A stretch of DNA of 33,337 nt from Bacteroidales bacterium (GTDB taxonomy: Bacteria; Bacteroidota; Bacteroidia; Bacteroidales; Bacteroidaceae), in assembly GCA_022784065.1 (NCBI GenBank), contig JALFUO010000024.1, forward strand, positions 1 through 33,337. Reading direction: 5' to 3'. Under the pieces are notes generated by a model. The model had not been told where the DNA came from, searched no databases, and worked only from the letters and a program-made list of their open reading frames with translations. Of this stretch, positions 31,517-33,337 are shown piece by piece; positions within the stretch are counted from its first letter, which is position 1, and each line of letters begins with the position of its first letter. The translations under genes were made by a program, and so were the position numbers.

Positions 31517-33289
31517 ATGAAATATTCTTTACGCTCCTTATTCCTTGCATTTTTCATGTCGGTAGCCGCGCTCGCCTTTGCGCAGACCTCTATTCACTTA
31601 GGATATTGCTCCGACGAAATTCCCTCAAATCATCAGTCGGCCGTGCTTAGCGATGCCATTTCCGCCCGCTTCCGCGCCGCCGCCGTGATACCCGCAGCAC
31701 GCCTCAAAGCATTGGCAGGTGCAAAGGTGACGAAAATCAGAGTAGGTTGCCCCGAGGGCATGACCAACTGGTACGTCACGCTGCGCACCTCCCTCGAAGG
31801 TACCGCCGCCACGAAGAGCGTGGATTTGCCCACAACGGTTGAAGGTTGGAATGAGGCGGAACTCACTGCGCCTTACGTGATTACGGGCGAGACAGACCTC
31901 GTGCTCTATTACGCCGGTACGCTGCCCGCAGGCAAGGGCTTGGTGCTCGGCGATAAGAAAAACCCCAACGGTTTTTATATAAACTATGCCTCCGAATGGG
32001 TAAACGGATCGGCTTTGGGCTGGAACGCGCTGTGCTTGCAGGCGGTGGTAGAGGTGGAAGGTGAAGTGCCAGCCAACGACCTCGCCGTCGAGAATATTGC
32101 CTTTGAAAGCACCTTTGCCAAAATCGGAGAGGGTGCGAATGCCACCGTTCGCATAGCCAACTATGGCTTTGCCGATGCCGCCGCACCCGTGCTGCACTAT
32201 GCCGTGGGCGAGAGCGAACCTGCGCAAATCGCGCTCGAAGGCACGATAGCTGTGGGCGATTATAAAGAAGTAGATGTGCAACTGCCAACTGCGTCTTGCA
32301 CGGAGGGTTACAACGATGTTCGCTTCTGGATTGACAGCGAAGATGCCGTGGCCGAGAACAACGAGCTCTCCAAACAGTTGGCCTGCTACGTCAATGCCTA
32401 TCCGCGTCGCACGCTCATCGAGCATTTCACAACGCTCGCCTGCGTGAATTGCCCCTATGGCGATGCCACGCTCCGCTCCGTCGTGTCGGGCAGGAACGAC
32501 TACGTTTGGGTGGCCCACCACGTGGGGTATCGTGAGGACGAACTGACGGTTCAGGACTCATATAACGTTTCAGGCATCAACGGCGTAAGCTCTGCGCCCA
32601 TGGCAGCGTTCGACCGCACCGTGCTGCCGTTCAGCAACGGCAGTTCCGCTCCTGGCGGCGGCATCGGCTACATGAACCCTTCCGAAGGTAAGGCCGCCCT
32701 GCTGCCGTGCTTCAACTACTGCGCCGAGACGCCGGCGTTCGTGAGCGTGGACATCAATGCTGCCTTCGATGCCGCCACCCGCACGCTGACCGCCACGGTG
32801 AGCGGCGAGCGTAACGGCCTGCTCAACCTTTTCTATCCCGAAGCTAACCTCACCGTGCAGCTGGTGGAGGATGCCGTGGAAACCATCGGCAAGCAAACGG
32901 GCAGCGGCTCGCAGATACACGACCACGTGTACCGCACCGTACTCACCCAGCCGTTGGGCGAACCCATCGTGTGGCAGGGCGACGCTTATAGCCAAAGCTT
33001 CACGGCTAATGTCCCCGAAACATGGAACGAGGGCAACCTCCGTGTTGTGGCGTTCGTGAACCGTCCCTACAAGAACAGCGACTGCACCAACATTCAGGTG
33101 CTCAACGCCAACGACCTGCGCCTCTCTACGCTCGAGGGCATAGACAATATTAATATAGACCGCTCCGCCGCTTCGCGCCGCGAGTATTTCAACCTCCAGG
33201 GCCAGCGCATCGCCGCCCCGCAAAAGGGCATCTATATAGAGAAAATCACTACGGCGGAAGGCACGCTTTGCGTGAAGCGCGTAAAGTAG
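31517..33289 (+). CDS. Omp28-related secreted protein with CARDB-like domain
   Basis: This 590-residue exported protein has a signal peptide (MKYSLRSLFLAFFMSVAALA, cleavage near AFA). A beta-rich N-terminal part is followed by a CARDB-like segment (about 190-295). An Omp28/thioredoxin-like region begins LIEHFTTLACVNCPYG with C309 and C312 in a CxxC. In the family this resembles a thioredoxin fold exported to the envelope. The C-terminal tail YFNLQGQRIAAPQKGIYIEK resembles that of the large secreted protein, which suggests a shared sorting signal. The TAG stop lies inside a GTAGGGGCG-family repeat. Function is not known. Confidence 0.85.
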   Translation: MKYSLRSLFLAFFMSVAALAFAQTSIHLGYCSDEIPSNHQSAVLSDAISARFRAAAVIPAARLKALAGAKVTKIRVGCPEGMTNWYVTLRTSLEGTAATKSVDLPTTVEGWNEAELTAPYVITGETDLVLYYAGTLPAGKGLVLGDKKNPNGFYINYASEWVNGSALGWNALCLQAVVEVEGEVPANDLAVENIAFESTFAKIGEGANATVRIANYGFADAAAPVLHYAVGESEPAQIALEGTIAVGDYKEVDVQLPTASCTEGYNDVRFWIDSEDAVAENNELSKQLACYVNAYPRRTLIEHFTTLACVNCPYGDATLRSVVSGRNDYVWVAHHVGYREDELTVQDSYNVSGINGVSSAPMAAFDRTVLPFSNGSSAPGGGIGYMNPSEGKAALLPCFNYCAETPAFVSVDINAAFDAATRTLTATVSGERNGLLNLFYPEANLTVQLVEDAVETIGKQTGSGSQIHDHVYRTVLTQPLGEPIVWQGDAYSQSFTANVPETWNEGNLRVVAFVNRPYKNSDCTNIQVLNANDLRLSTLEGIDNINIDRSAASRREYFNLQGQRIAAPQKGIYIEKITTAEGTLCVKRVK

Positions 33290-33313
33290 GGGCGTTTTGC
33301 AAAACGCCCGCCC
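33286..33313. repeat. Second full copy of the GTAGGGGCG repeat
   Basis: These 28 bases are identical to 6649-6676 and include the 18-bp palindrome GGCGTTTTGCAAAACGCC. The repeat begins at the last base before the TAG of the Omp28-type gene, so it supplies that stop codon. What follows is cut by the window edge. Confidence 0.75.
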
Positions 33314-33337
33314 TATGCGCTGACAGGAAAAATAATG

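Overview
The window looks like chromosomal DNA of a Bacteroidales bacterium, probably Prevotellaceae-like; the genus cannot be fixed from the sequence alone. The reasons are the 11-subunit complex I operon with a fused nuoCD and no nuoE/F/G, an exbB-exbD-exbD-tonB cluster with the Bacteroidetes-type TonB N-terminus, promoters that fit TTTG/TTG-N19-21-TAnnTTTG, few Shine-Dalgarno sites, and large secreted adhesin-like proteins with short C-terminal sorting-type tails.

Layout. 1-495: tail of an unidentified gene, then a repeat-rich spacer. 496-1773: an AAA ATPase of the DUF4143 family with 32-bp-period repeats on both sides. 2285-12583: nuoA-B-CD-H-I-J-K-L-M-N on the plus strand, with a dispersed inverted repeat between nuoI and nuoJ and a strong terminator at the end. 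12692-13012: an inverted-repeat element with 50-bp arms. 13035-14378 (minus): thioredoxin, rhodanese lipoprotein and flavodoxin-like oxidoreductase. 14424-14780: a nested palindromic element around four 17-bp palindromes at 21-bp spacing. 15030-15533: a NADAR-fold gene. 15892-18947: exbB, two exbD and tonB. 19304-22123: a PstS-like lipoprotein and a secreted TPR protein, each directly preceded by a 200-bp MITE-like element. 22392-26756: a 1454-residue secreted multidomain protein. 26889-28079 (minus): acetate kinase. 28328-30857: an AGE-family epimerase, a YhcH-family protein and a DNA/RNA non-specific nuclease. 31517-33289: an Omp28-type secreted protein.

How the genes work together. The Nuo proteins would form a membrane proton pump that oxidises a donor other than NADH, or uses an NADH module encoded elsewhere, and reduces quinone. 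The ExbB/ExbD/TonB proteins would spend that proton gradient to energise outer-membrane transport. The epimerase plus YhcH pair suggests amino-sugar (sialic acid) use, and acetate kinase makes ATP from acetyl phosphate. The minus-strand trio is a small thiol/sulfur redox set.

The most unusual content is between the genes. There are two copies of a 200-bp element with perfect 22-bp terminal inverted repeats and an intact 17-codon ORF. There are also two four-unit palindrome arrays with identical 21-bp spacing and a coordinated change of the central base. Smaller repeat families lie around the ATPase gene, inside the nuo operon and in the ackA leader.
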